Shown here: piece after piece, positions 62,991 through 64,000 of the stretch
How positions within the stretch are numbered: the stretch's first letter is position 1
How the letters are laid out: every line of letters starts with the position of its first letter
Origin: Osedax frankpressi
Taxonomy: Eukaryota; Annelida; Polychaeta; Sabellida; Siboglinidae
Reading direction: 5' to 3'
Assembly: GCA_964035775.1 (NCBI GenBank)
Contig: OZ038312.1
Span: 7,075,650 to 7,139,649, forward strand
DNA length: 64,000 nt
Program-made: the position numbers and the translations under genes
Notes under the pieces: generated by a model
Seen by the model: only the letters and a program-made list of their open reading frames with translations
Told to the model about the DNA's origin: nothing
Database searches by the model: none

Positions 62991-64000
62991 AAATTTTCGT
63001 AAAAACAATTTTGTTAAATATTTTAAAAAGTAGTATCAAATATATATATTTTATGATTTTAATATAAATGCGCATATTTTATAAATTAAATAAACTAATT
63101 TTTATATAATTATTTAGCATAATTATTTTTCAGTTCTAATACTTATAATTTCCGCATGAATTATTTAACAATTTATTTTTAAAAAACACGTTTTTGAAAA
63201 AGAAATGTTTTAAATGTAAAATTTAATGAAATCACATGATTCTTATAATGTAAATAATAAACAATACCGTTTTAAAACATATCGAAAATTATACTTAAAT
63301 GTGCATTAAAATGTATTTTTATAATAAAATATCTGTTTTAATTATTACATATTTTTTAACGGATGTGTCATTAAATATGCTATATCTCAGTAATAAGAAT
63401 GTAAATAAGAATGTTAGGGTTATTTTTTGATACGCTATGTAAAAGAAAATTGAATTTAAATTTAAAATAGTATATAATAAATTAGTATAACATAATACAT
63501 ATTTCGCAGATAGTAATATAATACACAATAAATATATAATACACAATAAAAATAATTGTCAATATTTATCGATTGGGCTTTTAGTAGTATTGTCATTTTT
63601 GTTGAAAGGGTTGTTCATTTTTTTAATTCATTTTTTTATATATAAAAAAGTATATTTTTAATATATATCATTCATTTATTTATTATTTAATAATATATTA
63701 TATATTATTAAAAATGTTTTTTTTAATATTTTAAATGATATGTCATCTTAATTTATTGCTTAGAACTTTTCTGAAAGTGAATTAAGTTTTCAGATTATTA
63801 GTAAATAATAATTTAAAATCTACAATTATTAAAAAAGTAATATATATTTAAATATATTTATAGTAGTAATACAAATACAATTTGTTTATGTTATTTATAT
63901 ATTAAAGATACATATTAATAAGGTACATATTTTTTACACTGTTCGAATAATTCGGCTAAGAATCCCGCTTAACTCTTAAATTTTTTATTATTTAGTTCCT
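62991..64000. other. AT-rich sequence without recognised features
   Basis: About 1 kb of very AT-rich DNA with short homopolymers and AT tracts. The 75-residue minus-strand frame at 63319-63546 is Leu/Ile/Phe/Tyr-rich as expected by chance at this composition. Confidence 0.6.

Overview
This window looks like a piece of an AT-rich animal (metazoan) nuclear genome. The genes are split by many introns, and the products are core eukaryotic or animal proteins: ERGIC-53/LMAN1, eIF3a, RAD23, a SMYD4-like SET/MYND methyltransferase, TM2D1 and UQCC2. I cannot place the phylum. Exons stand out as GC-richer islands. Introns and spacers are very AT-rich and carry many microsatellites and minisatellites. 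One 200-N assembly gap interrupts RAD23. I assembled gene models by hand from splice sites, reading phase and remembered family sequences. Phases close exactly in each model, but boundaries may be off by a base or two.

Layout: (1) 1-12,068, plus strand: the 3' part of a large unrecognised gene of about 14 exons, with a Ser/Thr-rich N-terminal part followed by a long helical part. (2) 13,311-13,625, minus: UQCC2 in one exon. (3) 17,186-25,883, plus: LMAN1/ERGIC-53 in 15 exons, ending in a KKFY sorting signal on a tiny last exon. (4) 24,578-40,203: a tandem duplication of about 8 kb. Copy 1 (24,578-32,786) holds the 3' half of LMAN1 and a 5'-truncated eIF3a. Copy 2 (32,787-40,203) holds a 5'-truncated LMAN1 and joins the only complete eIF3a (44,692 down to 34,211, minus, 14 exons). 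(5) 45,100-47,050: a badly broken Ty3/gypsy fossil. (6) 49,019-56,203, minus: SMYD4-like gene. (7) 57,003-59,785, plus: RAD23, divergent from SMYD4. (8) 59,948-60,250, minus: the last two recognisable exons of TM2D1, convergent with RAD23. (9) 61,725-62,990, minus: remnants of a probable piggyBac-like DNA transposon. The last kilobase is featureless AT-rich DNA.

Two observations stand out. First, the 5' splice sites are mostly GTT (30 of 42 homology-supported donors), whereas animals normally use GTA or GTG. Second, several minisatellites appear to grow out of splice sites: a 45-bp array repeats the SMYD4 3' splice site plus the first exon bases about 34 times, a TCAC array starts exactly at an eIF3a donor, and a 23-bp array abuts an eIF3a acceptor. 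The tandem duplication is also odd. About 4.1 kb is almost identical between copies while the rest differs by a few percent, and all seven coding differences I found are synonymous. This suggests two alleles joined in tandem, either by unequal exchange or by the assembly.

The genes do not form a pathway. LMAN1 (cargo export from the ER), eIF3a (translation initiation), RAD23 (ubiquitin shuttle and DNA repair) and UQCC2 (complex III assembly) are housekeeping genes placed head-to-head and tail-to-tail with short shared spacers.
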